A stretch of 64,000 nt of DNA from Spirochaetota bacterium (GTDB taxonomy: Bacteria; Spirochaetota; UBA4802; JAFGDQ01): assembly GCA_034190085.1 (NCBI GenBank), contig JAXHTS010000049.1, forward strand, positions 1-64,000, written 5' to 3'. This document shows positions 56,495 through 64,000 of this stretch, piece by piece. Positions within the stretch are counted from its first letter, which is position 1, and each line of letters starts with the position of its first letter. The position numbers and the translations under genes were made by a program. The notes under the pieces are model-generated. The model had not been told where the DNA came from. It searched no databases and saw nothing but the letters and a program-made list of their open reading frames with translations.

Positions 56495-57233
56495 ATTTTA
56501 TGAGTTGTTTATTTGTTAATATATCCTTCTCTGTTCTTATGAGATCATCTTCTGTGTCAACTTCATGCCATTGGAAACCAGAAAGGTCACATATTTGAGG
56601 AGCTGTCTTCTCATCTTCTGCTAAAGTTTGTAAAATATCTTCAACAACAGCCCCATCGCCGCGTCTCTTGAGTGTTTCTTGTATAGCATTTCGATAAGCT
56701 TCTTCCATTGAGATATCAACATAGGTCATCCCGATATATCCACAATTATAATCATTAAGCCCTTTCCTTATTTGATCAATTGAAATAGAGCCATTGCATT
56801 TTTTTAGTTTCACTTTCATATCGTCATCAGTTAATTCCCTATCAAAATCACACATCGCTGTGATATGCTTGAAGGATTCCTTCATTTTTTTGAACATCGC
56901 CCGTGGGTATATATGATCAACGTTAGTTATTAGAAAGGAATCCCCTGAGAATTCCTTTAATCCTCTAATTAAAGAAAATATATTTCCTTTATGAAAGTTT
57001 TTGTTTTCTATAGCTTTTACATTTTTTAAATTCCTATTATCAACATGCTCTTTCAACTCCTTGAAATAATAGCCGCCAACAACAATCGCCTCATCAATTA
57101 TGTTTAATTCTAGAAAATCCAAGATATGATCGATCAATTTTTTGCCATTAACAGAAACCATCCCCTTAGTTCTTCTATGAGTGATCTTGCCCATTCTCTT
57201 GCCGACACCGGCTGCTAATATAATTGCTCTCAT
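56484..57233 (-). CDS. Sugar/choline-phosphate nucleotidyltransferase-like protein
   Basis: The 249-residue protein begins AIILAAGVGKRMGKITHRRTKGMV, the nucleotide-binding loop of the NTP_transferase family, and has LITNVDHIYPRAMF with the metal-binding Asp. The length and the C-terminal phrase WHEVDTEDDLIRTEKDI fit the phosphocholine/inositol-1-phosphate cytidylyltransferase-like group (LicC, IPCT), although a sugar substrate is equally possible. It overlaps the HAD gene by 4 bp, suggesting one pathway that activates a phosphorylated headgroup. Cytoplasmic. Confidence 0.82.
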   Translation of the reverse strand: MRAIILAAGVGKRMGKITHRRTKGMVSVNGKKLIDHILDFLELNIIDEAIVVGGYYFKELKEHVDNRNLKNVKAIENKNFHKGNIFSLIRGLKEFSGDSFLITNVDHIYPRAMFKKMKESFKHITAMCDFDRELTDDDMKVKLKKCNGSISIDQIRKGLNDYNCGYIGMTYVDISMEEAYRNAIQETLKRRGDGAVVEDILQTLAEDEKTAPQICDLSGFQWHEVDTEDDLIRTEKDILTNKQLIKSTR

Positions 57234-57862
57234 AGGTTTAAAAGCTCCGTAATTTTTTTTATTGTAATAATAGTTCGATCTAACTTTAGAAAATCTTTAG
57301 GATTAAAGATATTGCATAAGCCAATAAAGCTTATTCCATTATATATTGCTTTTTCAGCATCCTTTAAAGAATCCCCAATAAATATAAGTTCCTCTTTATT
57401 AATATTATACTTATTGATTACATAATCAAAGTGATCTCTGCCCTTCTCAAAACCTTCCATAAAACCCAAGACTATATCAAACTTAAGACCTTCTCTCTCA
57501 ATTAATTGATTTATTAGATGTTGGTAGTTGTTTGAAGAAATACCGGCTATATATCCTCTTTCTCTTAATGTTGTAATAGTTTTTCTAACATCATCTGAAA
57601 AACTAATATTAAAAAAAACACCCTTTTTAGTCTCTTCAAAGATTGCAGCCTTTTCAGAATTTGTCGGGCAACCAGGTATTATAATTTCGAGCTGTCTAAA
57701 GAATGGAACACCGGATGTTTCTAAATATTTTCTTCTGGCCTCTATAAATGATATCTCTGGATGATAATCAGTGATTACTCTTCCCGCAATATCGGCGAAT
57801 CCATCCATTGTATCAATGAGTGTCCCATCCAAATCAAAAAGGTATACTTTTTTCTCTATCAT
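57230..57862 (-). CDS. HAD-superfamily hydrolase (phosphoglycolate phosphatase-like)
   Basis: The 210-residue protein has HAD motif I DLDGTLIDT (nucleophile Asp), motif II-like ISSNN, the Lys of motif III in GFEKGRDH, and motif IV IGDSLKDAEKA. The cap is helical (subfamily IA type). It would remove phosphate from a small molecule. It is co-translated with the nucleotidyltransferase downstream (ATGA-type overlap), so both may serve one headgroup or sugar pathway. Confidence 0.88.
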   Translation of the reverse strand: MIEKKVYLFDLDGTLIDTMDGFADIAGRVITDYHPEISFIEARRKYLETSGVPFFRQLEIIIPGCPTNSEKAAIFEETKKGVFFNISFSDDVRKTITTLRERGYIAGISSNNYQHLINQLIEREGLKFDIVLGFMEGFEKGRDHFDYVINKYNINKEELIFIGDSLKDAEKAIYNGISFIGLCNIFNPKDFLKLDRTIITIKKITELLNL

Positions 57863-58169
57863 GTAAATAGAGCCAATAGTTATTTCAATGAGAAGATTGA
57901 AAATAATTTTTCATTTTTAAGGATTTAACCTCTTAACGAAAATAACGATCTTTGACTCATACGCATCCCGTGAATGTTAACAAACCTAAGTAATTTCAAA
58001 CTAATATATTAGTGATTAATTCATTTATGTCAATTATAATTTCGTTAAATAATCAGTAGGGGATAGTAAATTGATTTTACATATTCAAAAAAATGACTAT
58101 TAATTTTCAGGAGTATGTTTTATTATGTCCCCCAATAAGGATAGGAAGCTCTAATGAAAATATCAAAAT
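57863..58169. other. Intergenic region before the transposase relic
   Basis: About 305 bp, AT-rich, with nothing recognised. It may include the missing upstream part of the decayed element. Confidence 0.4.
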
Positions 58170-58576
58170 AAATCGTATTGTGAGGGGTGGGTGAATTCCT
58201 ACAAGGAGAAATTATGGGATGGCAAAGTCGATGATGTTATAAAGATATTGGGAAAAGAGGCGTAGAATAGAAAAATAAATCAAACCCCGATAATGGAGCT
58301 TAGAGCTTATTTTTATGGGAATAAAAATTCAATGTGTTATGATATATACCGCGAGAAAGGTTATCATATAGGTAGCTGCGCTATAGAGAGTGCTAATAAA
58401 TATATCGTTGCAAGCCGGTTAAAATTGACGGGTATGCGCTGGACTCTCCAGCATGCGAATCCAATGGCATGGCTGCGATGTAAAGACTTCGAAGACCGTT
58501 GGATAATTTTTGGAATTTTATGAATTTAAATGATTATCTCAGAAAGCATGGCAAGACTCATGCTTTAGCGGCTTGA
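58170..58576 (+). pseudogene. ISKra4-family transposase C-terminal remnant
   Basis: The frame reads WVNSYKEKLWDGKVDDVIKIL, an in-frame stop (58263-58265), then YREKGYHIGSCAIESANKYI, SRLKLTGMRWTLQHANPM and FEDRW. These are the conserved C-terminal blocks of ISKra4-like transposases (GYPIGSGAIESANKxIVxxRLK-GMRW, then DRW). After DRW the frame shifts by -1 to DNFWNFMNLNDYLRKHGK, ending at 58576. The stop, the shift and the missing N-terminal half show a dead copy. The catalytic glutamate lies in AIESANK. Confidence 0.8.
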
Positions 58577-58702
58577 CCCTAAAATTTAATTTGCTATCTA
58601 GTAGTGTTCGGTTCATAGGGCATTTTATTTTCAAAGAGTTTTAGTTGATAATTCGGCAGGAGTACCTCTCTACTTGACAGGAAAAGATGGTGCCTATTAT
58701 TC

Positions 58703-59686
58703 TCATCCTCGCCTGTATTTAGGGTCTATTGCTTCCTGAAGCCCCTCTCCTATCAGATTATAGGCAGTAATGGTAATGAATATTGCAAGACCAGGAATAA
58801 GGGTTAACCACCAAGCGAAATCCATAAAATCCCTCGATTGAGAGAGGATATCCCCCCAACTAGGAGTAGGGGGCTGAACACCGAATCCCAAGAAGCTAAG
58901 TGAAGACTCTATTAAAATTGTTGAAGCTATTCCAAATGTTGCTGACACAAGCACAGGGGCTAGAGAATTGGGTAGAATATGTCGTAAAATTATCAATCTA
59001 TTGGGAATGCCAAGCGCCTTTGAGGCCTGCACATAATCCATCTCCCTTAGCTTTAAAAATTCTCCACGTACAATCCTTGCAATCCCTGTCCATCCGGTTA
59101 AACCAATCACTATCATTATATTAAAAAGACTGGGGCCTACAAGCGCCAGCATTGTTAAAATGAGAAAAAAAGTAGGAAAACATAGGACAATCTCAATAAA
59201 CCTGGAGATGACTATATCCACCTTGCCGCCATAATAGCCGGCAATGGTGCCTATTATTATCCCAATAAGAACATAAAGGGATACTGCTACAAATCCAACC
59301 AATATAGATACCCTTGTTCCATAGACCATCCTTGAAGCCAGATCTCGACCCTGCTCGTCTGTGCCAAGGGGATGATTCTTCCCAGGCGAAATCACAATAG
59401 AATCGAGATCATATTCAGAATAGGAATATGGAATTGGAGGGAATATCTTAAATCCCTTAAATTCATCCTTCCTTAAATCCTTGCCCTTAAACTCGGGATA
59501 ATTGAAGAATAATGGGAAGTAGACCTCATCATTTGTAATATAGATATAGGGCTTATTATTTGAAATGAATGGAGCGCCAATAGCAATGAGAAATAAAAAC
59601 AGCACAACAACAAGCCCTGTCAATGAAAGCCTGTTCTTTTTAAACTCAAGCCATACTGTGCCCCAATATCCCCTTCTCTCACTCAT
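58703..59686 (-). CDS. Peptide ABC transporter permease (OppC/DppC-type)
   Basis: This 327-residue inner-membrane protein has a cytoplasmic basic N-terminus (RRGYWGTVWLEFKKNRLS), six hydrophobic segments and the EAA-loop signature EMDYVQASKALGIPNRLIILRHILPNSLAPVLV. It carries the usual OppC insertion (a periplasmic loop of about 80 residues, including GTDEQGRDLASRM). It moves peptides or nickel-like substrates with the OppB-type partner encoded 4 bp upstream by overlap. No ATPase gene follows; a transposase relic occupies the space downstream. Confidence 0.92.
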   Translation of the reverse strand: MSERRGYWGTVWLEFKKNRLSLTGLVVVLFLFLIAIGAPFISNNKPYIYITNDEVYFPLFFNYPEFKGKDLRKDEFKGFKIFPPIPYSYSEYDLDSIVISPGKNHPLGTDEQGRDLASRMVYGTRVSILVGFVAVSLYVLIGIIIGTIAGYYGGKVDIVISRFIEIVLCFPTFFLILTMLALVGPSLFNIMIVIGLTGWTGIARIVRGEFLKLREMDYVQASKALGIPNRLIILRHILPNSLAPVLVSATFGIASTILIESSLSFLGFGVQPPTPSWGDILSQSRDFMDFAWWLTLIPGLAIFITITAYNLIGEGLQEAIDPKYRRG

Positions 59687-60684
59687 ATCTTCCCCTCCAG
59701 GCGAATCCTCGGGTCCACAAGGGCATATACCAGATCAGCCAAAAGGATCCCTATAAGGGTGAGCAAAGCGGAAATCGCAGCGATGGCCATTATTACTGGG
59801 ATATCCCTTGAAAGGATAGACTGAAAAGCAAGCATACCCATGCCAGGTATTGAGAATATTGACTCAACAATAACGCTTCCCCCAAGTAAACTCGGCAAGA
59901 GCGTGGCCATCAAGGTCACAAGGGGCACTAAGGAATTCCTGAATGCATGAACAAAGATTACCTTCTTTTCGGAAAGGCCCTTTGATCTGGCTGTGATAAT
60001 GAATTGCTGATTTATTACCTCAAGCATGGTTGCTCTTGTATATCTTGCTAAAAAGGCGAAACTTCCATATGTTAGAGTCGCAACAGGCAGAACAAGATGC
60101 CATATAACGTCCATAAATCTTGTCCAGAAACCAGCTTCCTCCACCCAATCGGACATTATTCCACCCAGGGGGAATAGATTTAAATACTCACCACCGCTTA
60201 AATACATAAGCAGAAGCAGCCCCACCCAGAAGGTTGGGACTGAATACAATATGAATAATATAAGACCAGATCCTCGATCAAAGGCAGTATCCTTCTTTAC
60301 AGCGGAGTAAATACCCATTGGTATGGATATGATATACACCAGGATCAAAGTTATCACATTTAGAGTAAGTGTGATTGGCAAGGCCTCAGCAATCCGTTCT
60401 GATACTCGCCTGCCATCCTTTCTGGAAATCCCAAAATCTATGGTTACAAATCTTGCCAACCATTCCCCATAACCTATTATAATAGGTTTATCCAACCCAT
60501 AGAGTTTCCTTTCCTGTTCCAGTATCTCCCTGCCCACTGATCCTGCCTTCAGTCCTCCATCAAGCCCAGCCTGAAGGCTTGTATAATCCCCTGGAGCCAG
60601 CCTGACCATAAAATACGTGATCAGGGTTATTCCAATAAAGGTAGGGATTAGAAGCAAGAGCCTCTTTATGATATACCTCTTCAT
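59683..60684 (-). CDS. Peptide ABC transporter permease (OppB/DppB-type)
   Basis: The 333-residue protein has the OppB opening (MKRYIIKRLLLLIPTFIGITLITYFMVRLAPGD), six membrane segments, and the EAA-like loop NQQFIITARSKGLSEKKVIFVHAFRNSLVPLVT. It pairs with the OppC-type permease (ATGA overlap) and follows the binding-protein gene by 2 bp. The GD..G..RS..GRP-like core (LYGLDKPIIIGYGEWL) is of the usual family form. Confidence 0.93.
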   Translation of the reverse strand: MKRYIIKRLLLLIPTFIGITLITYFMVRLAPGDYTSLQAGLDGGLKAGSVGREILEQERKLYGLDKPIIIGYGEWLARFVTIDFGISRKDGRRVSERIAEALPITLTLNVITLILVYIISIPMGIYSAVKKDTAFDRGSGLILFILYSVPTFWVGLLLLMYLSGGEYLNLFPLGGIMSDWVEEAGFWTRFMDVIWHLVLPVATLTYGSFAFLARYTRATMLEVINQQFIITARSKGLSEKKVIFVHAFRNSLVPLVTLMATLLPSLLGGSVIVESIFSIPGMGMLAFQSILSRDIPVIMAIAAISALLTLIGILLADLVYALVDPRIRLEGKI

Positions 60685-60686
60685 GT

Positions 60687-62258
60687 CTAATTCCTAATCC
60701 TCCATTCCATATATTTAAGCCCCCTTGCATAGGCCTTCACATTTTCAAACCTCTTGCTCACAACAACCAAGGCAGGTGAACAATACAAAAAAGTATATGG
60801 CTGCTCATAGTGAATTATCTCATGAAATCGATGATACATCTCTATACGTTTTGTCTCATTAAACTCCTTTCGAGCCTTTTCAATAATATAATCAGCCTCT
60901 GCGTTTTTAAAATAACAGAAGTTTGATCCCTTCTCAAGCTGTGAGGAATGCCAGAGTTGATATGGATCACCGCTATAACCCAGACTCCAGCTAAGTGTAA
61001 CGGCGTCAAAATCCCTCTTATGAAGCTTCTCTACAAAAACCGCCCATTCATACTTGTTAATATCCATCTCAATCCCGACCTTAGACAAATCCTCCTTCAG
61101 AATGCTTGTCAATCTTTCGGAAAACTTGCTCCCAGAGGGAATTGTAAAGGTAAAAGAAAACTCCTTTCCCTTCTTATCGATAATACCATTCTCATCTGTA
61201 TCAACCCATCCAGCCTCCTTTAATAGCTTCTTACCCATCTCAGGATCGAAGGGCCATTTTTTTATCTTCTGATTATAGCTTTTGCTATTTATGTAGAAAT
61301 TTCCGGTCACTATTTTCCCCAATCCAAACATCAATTTCTTCAATATCTCTTCTCTGTCAATCAAATGGGTTAATGCTAGCCTAACCCTCCTGTCCTTGAA
61401 GAACTCTCTTCGCGCATTCCAGCCGATATAATTGTATGATGGCAGGTAGTATTTTAATTTGTAGAATCTATTCAAGAACCTTTCAGAGTTTGTCTGCCTT
61501 ACCCACTGAATTGAGCGCAGCGACATCACATCAAGCTCTCCCTTCTTCAGCATCTGCAGGGCAATATTCACCTCAAGCACAAGCTTATATACTACCTTTT
61601 TAATCTCCGGTTTCTCACCCCTATACCTATCATTCAGTGTGAGAATAATCTTCTTGCCAGTATCCCATCGCTCAAATTTGTATGGTCCAGTGCCAATGGG
61701 AAATCTGTTATTCCTATGAGTATTAAAATCAGTGCCATCATCAAAGATATGCTTAGGTACAATGGGTATTCCACCGCAAAATTCAAGGGCTAAAAAATAT
61801 GGGCGGGAATACTGAAATTCAACCGTATATTTATCAATCCTCTTAACTCTTTTAACATCAACATAATACACCTTCAACTGTGCGCATGCAACCTTCGGAT
61901 CTTTTATTAAATTAAATGAATAGATTATATCATCGGATGTAAACTCAACCCCATCACTCCATAATACACCCCTCTTCAGATGAAACCTGAATCTCAATTT
62001 ATCCGTTGATATCTCCCATCTCTCAGCAAGTTGAGGGATCAACTCCAGAGTCTCGTAATCTCGATCGAGAAGAGTCTCATATATATTTCTATTTATCATA
62101 TTTTCATAAGCATCAGTGGCGGTGATTGGATTCAAAGTGCCAGGCTCTGCTGAAAGATGGATATACAGTGAATGCGGCTCCCTAACAGAAGAAAAATCTT
62201 TGCACGATAATAGTATTGTGAGTATTGTAAATAAAAGAAGAGATTTATTCAGCTTCAT
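60687..62258 (-). CDS. Oligopeptide-type ABC substrate-binding lipoprotein (SBP family 5)
   Basis: The 523-residue protein begins with a lipoprotein signal (TILTILLSC, Cys at about 19) and has family-5 motifs (AEPGTLNPITATDAYENM, LAERWEISTDKLRFRFHLKRGVLWSDG, FTSDDIIYSFNLIKDP, NRFPIGTGPYKF, and LALTHLIDREEILK). It captures peptides, or other solutes bound by this family (nickel, haem, sugars), and delivers them to the two permeases encoded downstream. Its start overlaps the symporter stop. The operon order is symporter, binding protein, OppB, OppC. Confidence 0.93.
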   Translation of the reverse strand: MKLNKSLLLFTILTILLSCKDFSSVREPHSLYIHLSAEPGTLNPITATDAYENMINRNIYETLLDRDYETLELIPQLAERWEISTDKLRFRFHLKRGVLWSDGVEFTSDDIIYSFNLIKDPKVACAQLKVYYVDVKRVKRIDKYTVEFQYSRPYFLALEFCGGIPIVPKHIFDDGTDFNTHRNNRFPIGTGPYKFERWDTGKKIILTLNDRYRGEKPEIKKVVYKLVLEVNIALQMLKKGELDVMSLRSIQWVRQTNSERFLNRFYKLKYYLPSYNYIGWNARREFFKDRRVRLALTHLIDREEILKKLMFGLGKIVTGNFYINSKSYNQKIKKWPFDPEMGKKLLKEAGWVDTDENGIIDKKGKEFSFTFTIPSGSKFSERLTSILKEDLSKVGIEMDINKYEWAVFVEKLHKRDFDAVTLSWSLGYSGDPYQLWHSSQLEKGSNFCYFKNAEADYIIEKARKEFNETKRIEMYHRFHEIIHYEQPYTFLYCSPALVVVSKRFENVKAYARGLKYMEWRIRN

Positions 62259-63598
62259 TAATCCTTCCCCAGAGATGAAAAATACCTCACGGTCTCCATC
62301 TTCACTATTCCAGATAGGGCTATCAATGCGATGAGATTGGGCAGGGCCATAAGCCCATTCATAATATCAGAGAATGTCCATATCAGATCAATCTTCAAGA
62401 CTGCCCCAATGAATACGGATATTACCCAAAGCATTCGATAGGGCTTAATGGAACGCTCTCCCAGGAGATACTCAATGGATTTTTCGCCATAATACGACCA
62501 CCCCAATATAGTGGAATAGGCAAAAAAGAGAATACCAATAGAAACAACCGCCCCACCCCAATCGCCTGGGAGTCCGGTCTCAAAGGCAAATTCGGTTAAT
62601 GCGGCAGCATTCTTGCCACAATCCCACACTCCAGTAACGATCAGGACCAACCCAGTGAGTGTGCATACAACAATTGTGTCTATAAAGGTCTGAGTCATAG
62701 ACACCAGTGCCTGACGAACGGGCTCATCAGTTTTGGCGGCTGCAGCGGCTATTGGGGAACTTCCAAGCCCGGATTCGTTTGAGAAGATACCCCTTGCCAC
62801 CCCCATCCTTATCGTGTGCCTAACCGCTGCCCCTATAAATCCTCCGCTGGCGGCAATGGGAGAGAAGGCATGATAAAATACTAAAGAAAAGGCATTAGGA
62901 ATCTCTTTATAGTATAATATAAGTATAGAAAAACAACCAACCATATAGAATACTATCATAATTGGAACAATTATTGATGTTGCCCTTGCAATACTCTTAA
63001 TTCCACCCATTATTACAATGGATGTAAAAATAAATAATACAATCCCGATCTGCCATTGTGCAATACCAAAGGTCGAGTTAAGGGCATCTGCAACAGAATT
63101 TGCCTGAACCATATTCCCTATTCCAAAGGCAGCGATGCATGCAAAAATAGAGAATAATCTTGCTAAAGATTTACTCCCTAAACCCCTTGATATATAGTAC
63201 ATGGGACCGCCACACATTGTGCCAAATTTATCAACCTCCCTATACCTGACGGCAAGCACACCCTCGCTATACTTTGTGGCCATCCCAAAAAAGCCGGTTA
63301 TCCACATCCAAAACAGGGCGCCTGGCCCGCCAGTAGCGATTGCAGTGGCAACACCAGCGATATTCCCAGTTCCAACTGTCGCAGCAAGAGCGGTCATCAA
63401 TGCCTGAAAGTGAGAGATGTCTCCCTTCTTACCCCCTTCCTCCTTTCTCCGTATAAGTGCTAAATAAAGAGACGAGAGGAGGGTTTTAAATTGTAGACCC
63501 CTCAGCAAAAATGTGAGATAAATCCCTGTACCGAGTAGCAGCACAATCAAGGGAATTCCCCATACAATATCGCTTAATTGTTTTAGAAAAACCACCAT
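62258..63598 (-). CDS. Sodium:alanine symporter family (AGCS) protein
   Basis: The 446-residue protein has the AGCS hallmarks: [18 protein letters not shown] at the N-terminus, [58 protein letters not shown] and [13 protein letters not shown], with about ten membrane spans. It couples sodium influx to alanine or glycine uptake. It is unusual to find it co-translated with an oligopeptide-binding protein; the shared logic may be peptide and amino-acid uptake. No ribosome site is clear at the ATG. Confidence 0.93.
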   Translation of the reverse strand: MVVFLKQLSDIVWGIPLIVLLLGTGIYLTFLLRGLQFKTLLSSLYLALIRRKEEGGKKGDISHFQALMTALAATVGTGNIAGVATAIATGGPGALFWMWITGFFGMATKYSEGVLAVRYREVDKFGTMCGGPMYYISRGLGSKSLARLFSIFACIAAFGIGNMVQANSVADALNSTFGIAQWQIGIVLFIFTSIVIMGGIKSIARATSIIVPIMIVFYMVGCFSILILYYKEIPNAFSLVFYHAFSPIAASGGFIGAAVRHTIRMGVARGIFSNESGLGSSPIAAAAAKTDEPVRQALVSMTQTFIDTIVVCTLTGLVLIVTGVWDCGKNAAALTEFAFETGLPGDWGGAVVSIGILFFAYSTILGWSYYGEKSIEYLLGERSIKPYRMLWVISVFIGAVLKIDLIWTFSDIMNGLMALPNLIALIALSGIVKMETVRYFSSLGKD

Positions 63599-63946
63599 GA
63601 TGTACGATAATTATATTATCTATCTGATAAATTACCTGAGGAAGATTTTATTTCTCATTTATTGATAAGCATCTGACCTTGTGATAGGCTGGATAGCAAT
63701 CATAATAATTGGGTCTCCGTACCTCCAATGAGAGGTAGATTTCCATAACTCTCGGAAAAAATATATTCAAGGATTAATATACGAAGTCAAGCAATATTTA
63801 TAATCCATGTTAAGGGGTAAGTCAGAGTGACACCAGTGATTGAGCCTTCATTTGTCCGAATTGGTTAGATATTAGTATAAGGCTTCAATAGAATAATTCA
63901 CTACCTGATATGGTGACTCAAAATTATTGGGAGAAAGGATTTAAGC
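63599..63946. other. Divergent intergenic region at the window edge
   Basis: Some 348 bp with no gene. A weak 6-bp stem TACCTC-CAATGA-GAGGTA lies near 63718-63735. I looked for a glycine riboswitch because AGCS genes often carry one, and did not recognise its conserved core. Confidence 0.45.
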
Positions 63947-64000
63947 ATGATTAGATCAAAAAGGATTAAAATAGATCTTAGCTATTTAAGGCCTAATAGC
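63947..64000 (+). CDS. Start of a gene that leaves the window
   Basis: An ATG at 63947 preceded by GAGAAAGGA at 8 bp opens a frame (MIRSKRIKIDLSYLRPNS) that runs to the last base without a stop. The 18 residues do not identify a family. The ribosome site and open frame support a real gene. Confidence 0.45.
   Translation, partial: MIRSKRIKIDLSYLRPNS

Noticed and set aside
63599-63946. Glycine riboswitch upstream of the AGCS symporter
   Set aside because: I searched by eye for the conserved core and did not find it.

Overview
The window is AT-rich bacterial chromosome from a motile diderm. Outer-membrane features include flagellar L- and P-ring genes, a TonB-dependent receptor and many predicted lipoproteins. 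The flgG-flgA-flgH-flgI-flgJ order, the abundance of lipoproteins and an FlgH without a lipidation cysteine fit a Leptospira-like spirochaete. That placement is an inference from gene content, not a phylogenetic result. Nothing here is phage or plasmid, and there is no CRISPR array. One tRNA gene is present (Thr, anticodon CGT).

Layout. 0-2.9 kb is worn accessory DNA: the edge of an IS3-type element with an A7 frameshift site, a possible transposase relic, a lipoprotein gene whose signal-peptide frame is broken at a T8 run, and a decayed IS5-type transposase. 2.9-11 kb holds a 1171-residue lipoprotein (seven Ig-like domains plus a seven-repeat propeller), a hexanucleotide microsatellite, a PrsW/PilZ-like/cyclic-nucleotide-binding fusion protein, and a surface protein with an acidic linker and two probable calcium-dependent carbohydrate-binding domains. 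11.4-17 kb is a redox cluster: an Old Yellow Enzyme/dienoyl-CoA reductase-like flavoprotein, then acyl-CoA dehydrogenase, EtfB and a ferredoxin-EtfA fusion, resembling electron-bifurcating acyl-CoA reductases such as caffeyl-CoA reductase. 17-27 kb contains a histidine phosphatase, a frameshifted coiled-coil membrane protein, a TauE/SafE permease, a second giant lipoprotein (three Ig domains of the same type plus two beta-helices), a J-domain protein, a TPR protein and a Ub-Mut7-C protein.

27.5-38 kb carries a PabB-PabC fusion, a chemoreceptor, a tetrahaem cytochrome c, a YkgJ-type cysteine-cluster protein and a three-gene glutamate synthase-like operon in which the GXGXG domain is fused to a GltD-like subunit and a ferredoxin. 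38-42 kb is tRNA-Thr and the flagellar rod/ring operon. 42-50.5 kb holds a small membrane protein, a MORN-repeat lipoprotein, an aldo/keto reductase, umuDC, and a lipoprotein-ctpA-tsaD operon behind a near-consensus promoter. 50.5-58 kb has a copper-receptor-like (OprC/NosA type) TonB receptor with a Yip1 membrane protein, then yggS-proC-M23 peptidase, and a convergent nucleotidyltransferase-HAD pair. 58-63.6 kb has an ISKra4-like transposase relic next to an operon of sodium:alanine symporter, oligopeptide-binding protein and two permeases with no ATPase genes in view. A new gene starts at 63947 and runs off the edge.

The most unusual items are the PrsW-PilZ-cNMP fusion, the two giant lipoproteins built from a shared Ig module with recent DNA-level homogenisation, two genes broken at homopolymer runs, the bifurcating reductase cluster and the rearranged glutamate synthase. 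I did not find a convincing wholly new multi-gene system. All domain calls were made by eye, with no database search.
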